Source: JOPF133 sp052144935 | Lineage (GTDB): Bacteria; Acidobacteriota; Terriglobia; Bryobacterales; Bryobacteraceae | Reading direction: 5' to 3' | Assembly: GCA_052144935.1 (NCBI GenBank) | Contig: JBKQPR010000268.1 | Location: 1-64,000, forward strand | Length of the DNA: 64,000 bases | Shown: positions 1 through 10,452 of the stretch, piece after piece | How positions within the stretch are numbered: position 1 is the stretch's first letter | Layout of the letters: every line of letters begins with the position of its first letter | Position numbers and translations under genes: made by a program | The notes under the pieces: model-generated | Database searches by the model: none | What the model was told of the DNA's origin: nothing | Seen by the model: only the letters and a program-made list of their open reading frames with translations

Positions 1-73
1 CACTCCATAGTTCGGCAGAGTGGTACCAAGCGGTCTCACAGTAGAAACGGGAGCGTTGATTTCGCAAGGGTTA

Positions 74-98
74 CCGAGCCGCGAGCGTGAGCGAGCGG
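74..98 (+). repeat. Single arm of a dispersed palindromic repeat
   Basis: This stretch reads CCGAGCC, then GCGAGCG, and ends in GAGCGG. It matches one arm of the palindromic family seen in full at 10453-10560, at 7684-7772 and in part at 4865-4929. Only one arm is visible here, directly upstream of a gene remnant, so the copy is probably decayed or truncated. Confidence 0.5.
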
Positions 99-120
99 AC
101 GCATTCCCCAAAACGGTTAA

Positions 121-228
121 GCACCCGCCACCGGCACTGTGAAACTGAAAGCCGTGTTCGACAATAAGGATGGCGCACTGTTCCCCAACGAGTTCGTGAA
201 TGTACGCCTGTTTGTAAATACCAAATGA
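121..228 (+). pseudogene. C-terminal remnant of an RND efflux periplasmic adaptor (MdtA-like)
   Basis: The frame opened by the stop codon at 118-120 runs to a TGA at 226-228 and encodes about 35 residues. They include KLKAVFDNKDGALFPNEFVN and then VRLFVNTK. From family knowledge this resembles the beta-barrel segment of RND/HlyD membrane-fusion proteins such as MdtA, where 'VFDN..G.LFPGQFV.V.L' is typical. There is no start codon, no lipoyl domain and no partner pump gene, so this is a fragment left by deletion or rearrangement. A repeat arm lies immediately upstream and may mark the breakpoint. The resemblance is recalled, not searched. Confidence 0.6.
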
Positions 229-305
229 AGGGCCCGCCGCAGGCGCCCGTGATCCGGCCGGCGGCCCGAAAGGCTGCCCCACGCGTGCGATAATCGAGAT
301 TCCCG

Positions 306-551
306 ATGATCGCTCGCGTTTTCGTTTCATTGAAGTCCACCGTGCTTGACCCGCAGGGGCAGACCATCCGCTCGGCGCTACACGGCCTCGGCTACCCCGC
401 GATTGCGGATGTGCGGCAGGGCAAGTTCTTCGATATCGCCGTCGCCGATGACGTCAGCCCCGAGCAGGCACGCCGGGATATCGAGACCATTGCCCATGAG
501 GTGCTGGCCAACCCGGTGATCGAAGAGTATCGCGTCGAGTTCCTGGACTGA
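306..551 (+). CDS. purS: Phosphoribosylformylglycinamidine synthase subunit PurS
   Basis: This 81-residue protein starts MIARVFVSLKSTVLDPQGQT and carries the PurS hallmark of a short beta strand followed by a VLDPQG..I turn. It then has a GxxxI..VRQGKFFDI segment and a C-terminal 'NPVIEEYRVEF' close to the canonical NPVIE.Y end. PurS is the small dimeric subunit of the three-part FGAM synthase (PurS-PurQ-PurL) that performs the fourth step of purine synthesis and stabilises the ammonia channel. The length is normal. It is unusual here in standing alone: purQ and purL do not follow, and the next gene is convergent. They must lie elsewhere if the enzyme is functional. Confidence 0.93.
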   Translation: MIARVFVSLKSTVLDPQGQTIRSALHGLGYPAIADVRQGKFFDIAVADDVSPEQARRDIETIAHEVLANPVIEEYRVEFLD

Positions 552-768
552 ACGTACGCGGACCGATCGGGGCCCGGATCGCTGGCGCAGACGCCGGCAA
601 CCCGCGCCGCGTTTCCTGCCGGTTCTCTCGCGAAGTCAGGGGGTCCTGCCGTCAAGCCGTCGTAACCCACTGATTCCACGTGCCCTGATTTGGGCAAACG
701 GCCCGATTCCTGCCTTTCTCCCCGGCATGGCTCAACAGCTTGCCGCAGCCGGCATCCCTGACCACGCG

Positions 769-2001
769 CTACGGCGTCGCCGGGAACGCGCGCAACGCGG
801 TGGCAATGTGAAAGCGCAGCCTGGCGTGCGATTGCCTGAGGGCCGCTTCCACCTGGGCGGGCGATTCCCCGCGCGCGAAGACGAATCCCAAATAGCTGGA
901 CCTCTCGGGCAGAGCCAAAAACTCCTGGCCCGGCTTGGCGGTCACGATCACCTCTTCGATGCCCGGCACGGCCGCGGCTTCTTCCACGCCCTCCACCGAT
1001 TGGTACACCCCCGCCTTGGGCAGCGGGATCATCATCGCGCCCGAGGCCGGCCCTTCCAGCCTGGCTGCGGAAACATCTTCCCCTACCGCGTGGCGCAGGA
1101 TGATCTCTTCGAGCGGCGCGCCGCCTTCGAAGCGCAGGGCTTTGGCGCACAGGCCGCCGATCGGACGGGCGTGCGTCTCCAGAATCCAGGCGCCGCCGCG
1201 GTTGTAGCGCATCTCGGCGTGCACCGGCCCGTGAGACAAGCCCAGCGCCCGCACCGCGAGCCGCGTGGTCTCGAGCAGCCTCTGCTGGACGGAGGCGGGT
1301 TCGCGCGAGGGCGTGACGTAGATGCTCTCTTCGAAATACGGCCCTTCCAGCGGATCGGGCTTATCGAAAATCGCCAGCGCTTCGAAGCGGCCCGCGGTGA
1401 CCAGCCCTTCCACGGCGAACTCGCGCCCTTCGATGTAGGTCTCCACCTGCAGGTAAGGCTCCCCCAGGCGGCGGATGCGCGCAAAGGCGTTGGCGAACTC
1501 GGTGGGGTTATTGGCGCGAATCACGCCGACGCTGGCGGAAAGCCCCAGCGGCTTGAGCACGCAAGGATAAGGCACGCGCGCCGCCAGGGCGGCCGGATCT
1601 TCCTCGAAGGAGGCGCGGTGAAAGCGTGGCACTTTCAGGTGCGCCGCGCGGTAGAGCGAGCGCGCCAGGTATTTATCGCGGCCCGCATGGGCGGCCTGCG
1701 GAGGGTGAAAGGGCAGCCCAAACATCTGGGCGGCCTCGGCGGCCAGCACCGCGGGCTGGTCGCCCACCGCGGCCACTCCGTCGAAGCGCAGGTTCATACC
1801 GCGGAGGGTATCGAGCGATTCGGGGATTCGGTCGAACTTCACCGCGATGGCGCGGTCGCCCCAAGGATCGTCCAGGACGTGGCAGCGGTCGGTGGCCAGC
1901 GTGAGGTCCATACCCAGCCGCCGCGCGGCCTCCGCGAAAACCCTGATTTGATAACCCGTGGTCGCGGCGAAGAGCAGAAGGTGCTTCGTCACAGTTCTCA
2001 T
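769..2001 (-). CDS. ATP-grasp domain protein (carboxylase/ligase-like)
   Basis: The product has 410 residues from the ATG at 2001; an in-frame ATG four codons earlier is also possible. The N-terminus (HLLLFAATTGYQIRVFAEAA) looks like a pre-ATP-grasp Rossmann domain. The central part has ATP-grasp features: DKYLAR, PCVLKPLGLSASVGVI as the lysine/glycine-rich nucleotide loop, and VETYIEGREFAVEG. A metal-binding end follows, AEMRYNRGGAWILETHARPIGG, where the usual catalytic pattern is E..N.R.GG. ATP-grasp enzymes couple ATP hydrolysis to joining a carboxylate to an amine or other nucleophile; the substrate cannot be read from sequence. It lies last in the minus-strand methylmalonyl-CoA block, 51 bases after the CoA-transferase, so co-transcription is plausible. 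A PurK/PurT-like or peptide-ligase role is possible but unsupported. Confidence 0.8.
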   Translation of the reverse strand: MRTVTKHLLLFAATTGYQIRVFAEAARRLGMDLTLATDRCHVLDDPWGDRAIAVKFDRIPESLDTLRGMNLRFDGVAAVGDQPAVLAAEAAQMFGLPFHPPQAAHAGRDKYLARSLYRAAHLKVPRFHRASFEEDPAALAARVPYPCVLKPLGLSASVGVIRANNPTEFANAFARIRRLGEPYLQVETYIEGREFAVEGLVTAGRFEALAIFDKPDPLEGPYFEESIYVTPSREPASVQQRLLETTRLAVRALGLSHGPVHAEMRYNRGGAWILETHARPIGGLCAKALRFEGGAPLEEIILRHAVGEDVSAARLEGPASGAMMIPLPKAGVYQSVEGVEEAAAVPGIEEVIVTAKPGQEFLALPERSSYLGFVFARGESPAQVEAALRQSHARLRFHIATALRAFPATP

Positions 2002-2052
2002 GGTGACACACACTTTGATTGCACACGGTGCGGTGGAGTACTATTACTTCCC

Positions 2053-3552
2053 CTATTTCCTCCACTCTTCCCAGTGAATCCCGCGCATGTCGCCGGTGTG
2101 GTCGTACTGGCGATGCATGGCGAAGGCCAGCGAGAGGGACTGCGGCGTGTGGCCCTGCCTCACCAAGTCCAGGTATTCGTTCAATTGCGGGCGGAAATCG
2201 GGATGCGCGCAGTGGTCGATGATCAGGCGCGCGCGCTCGTGGGGGTCCTGGCCGCGCAGGTCGGCCACGCCCTGCTCGGTGATCACCGCCTGTACGGAAT
2301 GCTCACTGTGATCGACGTGCGTCACAAGCGGCACGATGGTGGAGATCTTGCCGCCCTTGGCGATCGACGGGCAAGTGAAGATGGAGAGATACGCGTTGCG
2401 CGTGAAATCGCCCGAGCCTCCGATGCCGTTCATCATCTGGCGGCCCATCACGTGGGTGGAATTGACGTTGCCGAAGAGATCCGCTTCAATGGCGGTGTTC
2501 ATCGAGATGATGCCCAGGCGGCGCACCACTTCAGGATTGTTGGAAATCTCCTGCGGACGCATGAGCACGCGCGAGCGGAAGAAATCCAGGTTGGTGGTGA
2601 GCCGCGCCATGGCCGGCGGACTCAACGTCAGAGCGCAGGTGGAGGCGAACCGGCAGCGCTCGCTTTCGAGCAGATCCACCACCGCATCCTGCAATACCTC
2701 GGTGTACATTTCGAATTGCGGAATCTCGCGGCGCGTGCCGAGGGCGGCCAGCACGCAGTTGGCGATGTCGCCGACGCCGGATTCGAGCGGGAGGAAATCC
2801 TTGTGGATGCGGCCGGCGATCTCGCAGACCAGGAAATCGGCCACGTTCTGGCCGATCCGTTCGGTGACCGGCGTGAGTTCGGAGAATGAGCCAACTTCGT
2901 CGGCCGCATCGCTCTCGACAATGCCCACGATCTTGGACGGCGGCACCGTGGCGATCGGCGCTCCGATGCGGTCGGAGACGCTGTAGACGGGGATCTCACG
3001 CCGCACGGGCGGGTCGGCCGGCTCGTAGATATCGTGCATGCCCAGCAGCGTGGGCGGATGCCGGCGGTTCAGCTCGATGAGCACGCGCGCGGCCTGGTCG
3101 AGATAGGTGGGCGCGGCGCCTACGGCGGTCGAGAGCACGATCCCGCCGCCGGCGGTTACGTCGCAGGCTTCCACGACCGCCCAATCGACCGGGCCCAGGA
3201 AGCCGTAGCGCACCATCTGAGGCAGGACCGACAGGTGCATGTCCACGAAGCGCGTTTCACCGGCGTTAATGCGGGCGCGCAGCCGCGCGTTGGATTGGTA
3301 GGGAGTGCGGAAACTGATGGCGTTGGCTTCGGCCAGCGCGCCATCGAGCGACGGTCCCGTGGAAGCGCCGGTCAGCACGCCGATCTGGAAGGGACGTCCG
3401 GCCGCGTGCTCGCATTGCCCGTGCGCCGCAATCGCCATGGGGATCGCCTTGGGCGTGCCGGCGGGAGTGAATCCGCTGAAACCGACGGTTTGGCCGTGCT
3501 GGATGAGCGAGGCTGCTTCCCCAGCCGTGAGAATCGGAAATGGTAAGGACAT
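2053..3552 (-). CDS. Succinyl-CoA:acetate/propionate CoA-transferase (acetyl-CoA hydrolase/transferase family)
   Basis: This 499-residue protein has the two-domain fold of the AarC/Ach1/ScpC family. The N-terminus carries GQTVGFSGFTPAGTPKAIP. The likely catalytic glutamate is E257 in LPLESGVGDIANCVLAAL, which forms the enzyme-CoA thioester in relatives. A glycine-rich GIGGSGDFTRNAYLSIF segment lies in the second half. The family moves CoA between succinate and acetate or propionate. Next to methylmalonyl-CoA mutase, epimerase and carboxyltransferase genes, a succinyl-CoA/propionate exchange that closes the methylmalonyl-CoA cycle is the natural reading. Acetate cannot be excluded as acceptor. 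It is separated from meaB by about 290 bases with no gene. Confidence 0.9.
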   Translation of the reverse strand: MSLPFPILTAGEAASLIQHGQTVGFSGFTPAGTPKAIPMAIAAHGQCEHAAGRPFQIGVLTGASTGPSLDGALAEANAISFRTPYQSNARLRARINAGETRFVDMHLSVLPQMVRYGFLGPVDWAVVEACDVTAGGGIVLSTAVGAAPTYLDQAARVLIELNRRHPPTLLGMHDIYEPADPPVRREIPVYSVSDRIGAPIATVPPSKIVGIVESDAADEVGSFSELTPVTERIGQNVADFLVCEIAGRIHKDFLPLESGVGDIANCVLAALGTRREIPQFEMYTEVLQDAVVDLLESERCRFASTCALTLSPPAMARLTTNLDFFRSRVLMRPQEISNNPEVVRRLGIISMNTAIEADLFGNVNSTHVMGRQMMNGIGGSGDFTRNAYLSIFTCPSIAKGGKISTIVPLVTHVDHSEHSVQAVITEQGVADLRGQDPHERARLIIDHCAHPDFRPQLNEYLDLVRQGHTPQSLSLAFAMHRQYDHTGDMRGIHWEEWRK

Positions 3553-3839
3553 AAAACGTTAAACAAGGAGACAGAAGTCAAGAGCCAGAAGTCCGAACCC
3601 AAACCCGCCCCACTGCGGCGAGGGTGCGCGACGATTTCCGGCGCTGCGTTTAGTCGGGCTTGGTGGGACAGGCGACACAAGGCGAGGGTGCCCTGTGGGC
3701 CCCGCCCCACGGAAAATCGCCGCGGCGCGCGCGGAGTTGAGGCTTCTGTAATGCGGGGAGGCTTCGAAATGGCCAATCTCCAGGGACAGGCGATTTGCCT
3801 GTCCGCAGGCGGCGATAGCGGTGTGGCGCGGGCATAAAA

Positions 3840-4847
3840 TCAGTCCTTCTGGGAATGAAACAGCGCCAGCAACTCGCGGCTGGCGGCGAAGGGTGTAGTG
3901 AGGCCCTGGCGCACGGCCTCCTGCAACTCGGGCAGGCGCGCGGCGATGCCGGCATGGTGCCGGAAGGCATCCTCCAGCCCGAGCGCCACCAACTCGCGCA
4001 TCCATTCCAGCGCCTGGCGGCTGCGGCGGGCGGCAAGCTGGCCGGAACTTTCGATTTGCCGGCGGTGCTCCAGCACCATCTCCCAGACCGCCGCGATTCC
4101 CTCGCCGGTGAGCGCCGAGCAGGTGACGACGCGCGGCGTCCAGCCATCGGCCGGGGCGGGAAACAGGTGCAGCGCCGAGGCATACTCGACGCGGGCGCGC
4201 TCGGCTTTCGGTATGTTGTCGCCATCGGCCTTGTTGATGGCCATGCCATCGAGCATCTCGATGATGCCGCGTTTCATGCCCTGCAGCTCGTCGCCCGCGC
4301 CCGCCAGCATGAGCAGCAGAAAGAAATCGGTCATCGAGCGGACGGCCGTCTCGGACTGGCCCACCCCCACGGTTTCCACCAGGATGTTTTGGTACCCCGC
4401 GGCTTCGCACAGCAGCATGGTTTCGCGGGTACGCCGCGCCACGCCGCCCAGATGGCCGCGCGCCGGCGAGGGCCGGATGAAAGCGCGCTCCTGGACCGCC
4501 AGCCGCTCCATGCGGGTCTTGTCGCCCAGGATGCTGCCGCCGGAGATCGGGCTGGACGGGTCCACGCTGAGCACCGCGAGGGATTCGCCGCGTTCGCCGA
4601 GCAGGTGCATGCCGAGGGTGTCGATGAAGGTGCTCTTGCCCACGCCCGGAACGCCGGTGATGCCGACGCGATGCGAGTGGCCGGCGTGTGGCAGAATGGC
4701 GTCCAGCAGGCGGGCCGCCAGCTCGGCATCCCGCGGCAGATCGCTTTCCACCAGGGTGATGGCGCGGGCGAGGATGACGCGGTCGCCCGAGAGGACGCCG
4801 GAGAGGTAGCGGTCGAGGGGCAGGCGGCGGGTGTGGTTGTGGGTCAT
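3840..4847 (-). CDS. meaB: Methylmalonyl-CoA mutase-associated GTPase MeaB
   Basis: The product has 335 residues from the ATG at 4847. The longer open frame to 4970 translates a repeat element and was not used. The protein is a G3E-family P-loop GTPase with GITGVPGVGKSTFID (P-loop about residues 65-72), SVDPSSPISGGSILGDKTRM, ETVGVGQSE (switch II region), and NKAD for guanine recognition. MeaB protects and reloads the adenosylcobalamin-dependent methylmalonyl-CoA mutase by gating cofactor transfer. It lies downstream of the mutase genes on the same strand, but a 765-base stretch with a MITE-like element and a hairpin array separates it from mutB. Length is normal for the family (about 310-340). 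Confidence 0.93.
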   Translation of the reverse strand: MTHNHTRRLPLDRYLSGVLSGDRVILARAITLVESDLPRDAELAARLLDAILPHAGHSHRVGITGVPGVGKSTFIDTLGMHLLGERGESLAVLSVDPSSPISGGSILGDKTRMERLAVQERAFIRPSPARGHLGGVARRTRETMLLCEAAGYQNILVETVGVGQSETAVRSMTDFFLLLMLAGAGDELQGMKRGIIEMLDGMAINKADGDNIPKAERARVEYASALHLFPAPADGWTPRVVTCSALTGEGIAAVWEMVLEHRRQIESSGQLAARRSRQALEWMRELVALGLEDAFRHHAGIAARLPELQEAVRQGLTTPFAASRELLALFHSQKD

Positions 4848-4864
4848 AGGGGGAGGGCTGGCAT

Positions 4865-4929
4865 CGCTCCCTGACGGGGCGCTCTCTGGCCCTGTCTCGG
4901 ATGCGCTTTCCGAGCCGCGACCATAAGAG
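4865..4929. repeat. Dispersed palindromic repeat, partial copy upstream of meaB
   Basis: The segment begins GCTCCCTGACGGGGCG and ends CCGAGCCGCGACCATAAGAG. It follows the same layout as the family copies at 7684-7772 and 10453-10560. The 3' arm runs directly into the inverted-repeat element that starts at 4924, so one repeat probably inserted into another. Read through on the minus strand it would add a serine-rich tail in front of MeaB, which is why the nearer ATG was chosen for that gene. Confidence 0.6.
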
Positions 4930-5058
4930 GCTGTGAAAAATCGGTTGGCGGGCAAAAGCGCCTTCCCCACCTGCCCGGCAAGTCGTTCGGCGGCAAGGTG
5001 GGACAGACACTTGCGTCTGTCAGGCTGGCCGGCCGCCCAACTCTTTCACAGCTTCTTA
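4924..5058. mobile_element. MITE-like element with 15-base terminal inverted repeats
   Basis: The left end at 4924-4938 reads TAAGAGGCTGTGAAA. The right end at 5044-5058 reads TTTCACAGCTTCTTA, its reverse complement with one mismatch. The similarity extends inward as loosely matching GTTGGCGGGC/GCCGCCCAAC blocks. The 135-base interior holds no gene. Short non-coding elements with such ends are usually mobilised by a transposase encoded elsewhere. No clear target-site duplication was found. Confidence 0.45.
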
Positions 5059-5600
5059 GGGAGTGCCCATGGGCCTGCGGCCCACCAAAGTTGATGAATC
5101 CGCGCACGAGGGTGTGGGGCAGCCACCCTGGTCCGGGCCTAACGGGCGCCCCGACTGCCCAGATGGCCTTCGGCCGAAGGCCAGCCGCAGACCAGGGGGT
5201 CCGCCCCACAGCAGTAAATGGGTCTTCAGGGGAGTGCCCATGGGCCTGCGGCCCACCAAAGCACCTGAAGACGCGGCAGGGCGCTGTCGCAGAGTCAATA
5301 ACCTGGACCGCGTCTTCAGGGGAGTGCCTATGGGCCTGCGGCCCACCGAAATGCTTGAAGACGCAGCCGGGCGCTCTCGCGGAATCGGTAACTTGGACGG
5401 CGTCTCCAGGGGAGTGCCTTATGGGCCGCGGCGGCCCACCAAAGACAATGAAGACGCCAATTGCCGATTCAATGGAATCAATGGGTTGGACAGCGTCTTC
5501 AAAGGAGTGCCTTATGGCCCGCGGCGGGCCACCAAAGAGAATGAAGACGCCAATTGCCAGTCCAATGGAATCAATGGCTTGGGCGGCGTCTTCAAAGGAG
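5059..5600. repeat. Tandem array of nested-hairpin repeats between mutB and meaB
   Basis: Four complete hairpin units start near 5222, 5310, 5399 and 5493. A divergent first unit lies at 5059-5090 and a partial last unit near 5586-5600. The GGAGTGCC cores are spaced 90, 90, 93 and 93 bases apart. Each unit has an outer stem (GCGTCTTCA pairing with TGAAGACGC) and an inner stem around GGCC(T)GCGGCC. In the unit at 5423-5437 the inner stem is GGGCC/GGCCC. In the unit at 5516-5530 it is GGCCC/GGGCC, so both sides changed together and pairing was kept. The array would be transcribed with the minus-strand mutase-meaB message. Reading frames stay open on both strands through the array, but no protein is proposed. 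Confidence 0.75.
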
Positions 5601-5612
5601 CGGTGGTGGCCC

Positions 5613-7807
<2,195 letters not shown>

Positions 7808-7811
<4 letters not shown>

Positions 7812-9241
7812 TGCCTGCTCCTTCTGGCGATCCGCTCCTGCCATTGGGAGAGCGTCTGGACGGCGTCGCTCTGCACGTGTACGAAGCCCTGCACGCCGGC
7901 GGCCTTCAGCGCTTCGATCTGGTCTTTGGGATTGCCGGCTACGAGCACCGGGACGGACGTCTGCGCGCACACCTCGCGGGCCAGGGCCAAGTATTCGGGG
8001 TCGGAGCTGCAGAGCACGATCAGGTCCACATCGGCGCCGGCCAGCTCCTCGGATTCGGCGATGTCGAAGCCCGCGCAGCCGAAGAAGTTCAGGCAGAAGT
8101 TGGCGCGCGCCATGCGCATTTTAAGGTCGCCGCGCTTGAGCAGCAGGACCTGCGGATAGCGGCCGGTCTCGCGGGCAATCTGCGCGGTGCGCGCGCGGAT
8201 TTTCTCGAACGGCTCGGCCAGGCGCCGGCCGAGGTCCGAGGCGGGCGGCTCAAATTCGGGAACTTTCTCGGACAGATTCGGATAGTTGTTGACCCCTACC
8301 AAGGGGCGGCGGCGCGAAGAGACGGCCCTTTCCCGGACGGCGCGGCTCTCCGCCAGGGCGCGGTCGACATTGCCGGCCGCCTCCGGCTGCAGGTATCCGC
8401 CCTCGGCCTCGACCTGCTGGAACAGCTTCCAGGCTTCGCGGGCCAGCGCGGCGGTGAGCGATTCGATGTAATAAGAACCGCCGGCGGGGTCGGCCACCTT
8501 ATCCAGGTGAGCTTCCTCTTTAAGGATGCGCTGCACGTTTTCGGCGAAGTGCGGATCGAACCCAAATGGCTCCACGGTGAGGCTGTCGCAGCCGCCCACC
8601 ACGGCCGAGAGCGCCTCCGTGGTGACGCGCAACAGGTTGGTATAGCGGTCGCAGACGCTCTTGTTGCGGCGCGGCGTAACGGCGGCAATGTGCATGGGGC
8701 AGGCCGCCGGATCCTTGACCCCGAAGGCCGCCAGCACGTTCGCCCACAGCAGGCGCGCGGCGCGGAATTTGGCGATCTCGATAAAGTAGGCCGGACCGGC
8801 GGCAAACACGAATTGAACCCGTTCCGCGGTGCGCGCCAGCGGCTCCGGCACGCCGGAAACTCCAACGGTATGGACGGCAGCACGCAAGTGCGCGTCCAGC
8901 ACTTCAACGCCCATGGCCAGCGCGTACCCCAGTTCCTGCACGGCGTTGGCGCCCTGCTCATGCAGCCAATCCACGCGGATGGAGTGGGGCGGCACGCCAT
9001 CCTGGGCCATCACCCACCCATTGCCAGCTTTGCGGCAGGGAAACGGCGCCAGGCCGGCGATGTCTTCGGCTCGATAGTACGGGCGCACGGCGAGGCCCTC
9101 TTCGGTGCGCCACACCAGCTTCTTGTCGTAATCGGCGCCCTTCAGATCGGCGCGGATGGCGGCTTCCCAAGCGGCCGTGGGAACCGGCGGGAAATCGGCA
9201 GCCAGGCTCAGGATTTCGCCGGCTCCTCTCTCGTCAGGCAT
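7808..9241 (-). CDS. mutA: Methylmalonyl-CoA mutase small (non-catalytic) subunit
   Basis: This 477-residue protein starts MPDERGAGEILSLAADFPPV and soon shows AAIRADLKGADYDKKLVWRT and VRPYYRAEDI, typical of the small subunit. It keeps the barrel fold, including DPAGGSYYIESLTAALA. In the C-terminal cobalamin-type domain the DxHxxG cobalt ligand is absent and reads KRGDLKMRMAR. That loss is characteristic of the structural partner subunit of the heterodimeric enzyme. The gene overlaps epimerase upstream by 8 bases and mutB downstream by 4, so the three are translationally coupled. Confidence 0.95.
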
Positions 9242-9701
9242 GGTTGCCCTCCTGGACCACTTCGATCAGGTAGCCGAAAGCCGCCGTCTCGGTGGTCTTG
9301 GGATGCACGAAAAAAACCGTGGTGCCGCGCGATCCCTTGCGAGGGGCGCGGTCGATGATCTTGAAGCCGTGCTCCTTCAAATAATCGAACGCTTTTTGAA
9401 TGCCGGCCACGCGCAGGGCCACGTGGGCCAGCCCGCCGCGCCCGCCGTTCTTCTCGATCTGTTTGGCGACCGGCGATTCGGCGTTGAGGGGCTCCAGCAA
9501 CTGCACCAGGTTGGGCCCGCCGCCGACTTGCAGCAGCACCTCACGAACCTGGTCGGTACCCAGCACGTCCTCGCGATGCACCTCCGTAAAGCCCATGGTC
9601 CGATACGCCGCGACGTGCTGTTCCAGCTCGCCGGGCGGCACCGAAATGGCCACGTGATCGAAAAACAAAAAACCGGGAACCTGTTGCATCTCCGGATTCA
9701 T
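9234..9701 (-). CDS. mce: Methylmalonyl-CoA epimerase
   Basis: This 155-residue protein belongs to the vicinal-oxygen-chelate superfamily, with two beta-alpha-beta-beta-beta modules. Likely metal ligands are H16 in FFDHVAISV, the histidine in GGLAHVALRV and the glutamate in YLIEVVQ. It interconverts the (S) and (R) forms of methylmalonyl-CoA, linking the carboxyltransferase product to the mutase substrate. The start codon overlaps the biotin carrier stop as ATGA, and the end overlaps mutA. Size is slightly longer than the common 135-150 residues because of a short N-terminal extension. Confidence 0.92.
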   Translation of the reverse strand: MNPEMQQVPGFLFFDHVAISVPPGELEQHVAAYRTMGFTEVHREDVLGTDQVREVLLQVGGGPNLVQLLEPLNAESPVAKQIEKNGGRGGLAHVALRVAGIQKAFDYLKEHGFKIIDRAPRKGSRGTTVFFVHPKTTETAAFGYLIEVVQEGNHA

Positions 9702-10084
9702 GATTCAAACTCCACCACGATCTGCCCGGACTGCACGCTCTCTCCGGGTCCCACTTTGATGGCCGCGACCTTGCCGGCCACCGGCGCGGTGATGTTGGTT
9801 TCCATTTTCATGGCTTCCAGCACCAAAAGGTTATCGCCCACCTGGAGCGTCTGGCCGGGTTGCGCCACCACTTTGACCACAATGCCGGAAACGGGGCTGC
9901 GGCAGACCTTCTCCTCGTTCACCGGAGGGCCGGGCGCCGGAGCGGGCGGAACGGGCGCCGCCGGGAGGCGCACCTGGCCAGGTTCCACCGCGTAACCCCG
10001 CGGCGTAGAGACGGGAGCCTCGGGCTCGGCCGCCTCGACCTCGACCTCGTACGTTTTTTCGTCAATGGTGATTTTCAGTTTCAC
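9698..10084 (-). CDS. Biotin carboxyl carrier protein (transcarboxylase 1.3S-type)
   Basis: The product has 128 residues from a GTG at 10084, giving (M)KLKITIDEKTYEVEVEAAE. A proline/alanine-rich linker spans about residues 20-57. The biotinyl domain then begins SPVSGIVVKVVAQPGQ and carries the biotinylation site AMKM with K93. The carrier shuttles a carboxyl group between two carboxyltransferase sites. The same operon encodes both a 12S-like and a 5S-like subunit and no biotin carboxylase. This fits the 1.3S subunit of methylmalonyl-CoA carboxytransferase, although service in a decarboxylase or ordinary carboxylase cannot be excluded. The gene starts 9 bases after the OadG-like gene and overlaps mce by 4. 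Confidence 0.9.
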   Translation of the reverse strand: MKLKITIDEKTYEVEVEAAEPEAPVSTPRGYAVEPGQVRLPAAPVPPAPAPGPPVNEEKVCRSPVSGIVVKVVAQPGQTLQVGDNLLVLEAMKMETNITAPVAGKVAAIKVGPGESVQSGQIVVEFES

Positions 10085-10092
10085 GGCATGTC

Positions 10093-10431
10093 CTAACTGT
10101 GCAGGCGATGGGAGGCCTGGATGGAAACGCGGCCCTCCTGCGCCCATGCACGGGAACCGATCAACCGGATCTGGCGGATGTGCACGCGCACCCCCAGATA
10201 AGCGGCCAGGGCGGCCGAAATGGCGATCAGTTCCTCTTCGGAAATCTCGGACGTTTCGCGGACTAGCGCCGGCGTTGCCGCGACGGGCGCGGGTTCGGGG
10301 ATTGGCGCGGCGGGTTGAGGGGCAGCCAACGGCGCGGTTTCCAACTGCGCGACCCGCTGGGTGAGAGCCGCCAACTGCTTGCGGAGATCGTCGATCAGCT
10401 CGGCCAACTGGTCATTGGTTGTGCGTACCAT
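10093..10431 (-). CDS. Small OadG-like protein with N-terminal coiled coil
   Basis: This 112-residue protein has two parts. Residues about 5-35 (DQLAELIDDLRKQLAALTQ and onward) form a predicted coiled coil. After a Pro/Ala linker, residues about 62-108 contain SEEELIAISAALAAYLGVRV, then IRQIRLIGS and AWAQEGRVSIQASHRL. The second part resembles the soluble tail of OadG/gamma-type subunits of biotin-dependent decarboxylases. The usual N-terminal membrane helix is missing. Its place between the 12S gene and the biotin carrier suggests a scaffold or assembly subunit of the carboxyltransferase. Family assignment is recalled from pattern and is tentative. Confidence 0.7.
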   Translation of the reverse strand: MVRTTNDQLAELIDDLRKQLAALTQRVAQLETAPLAAPQPAAPIPEPAPVAATPALVRETSEISEEELIAISAALAAYLGVRVHIRQIRLIGSRAWAQEGRVSIQASHRLHS

Positions 10432-10452
10432 AGTGTCCTCTCGGGCAACCTA

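Noticed and set aside
727..2889. A 720-residue plus-strand open frame
   Set aside because: It is antisense to the ATP-grasp and CoA-transferase genes, has no motifs and has shadow composition.
4847..4970. N-terminal extension of MeaB
   Set aside because: The added residues are a translation of the palindromic repeat and MITE end; MeaB family members start near the chosen ATG.
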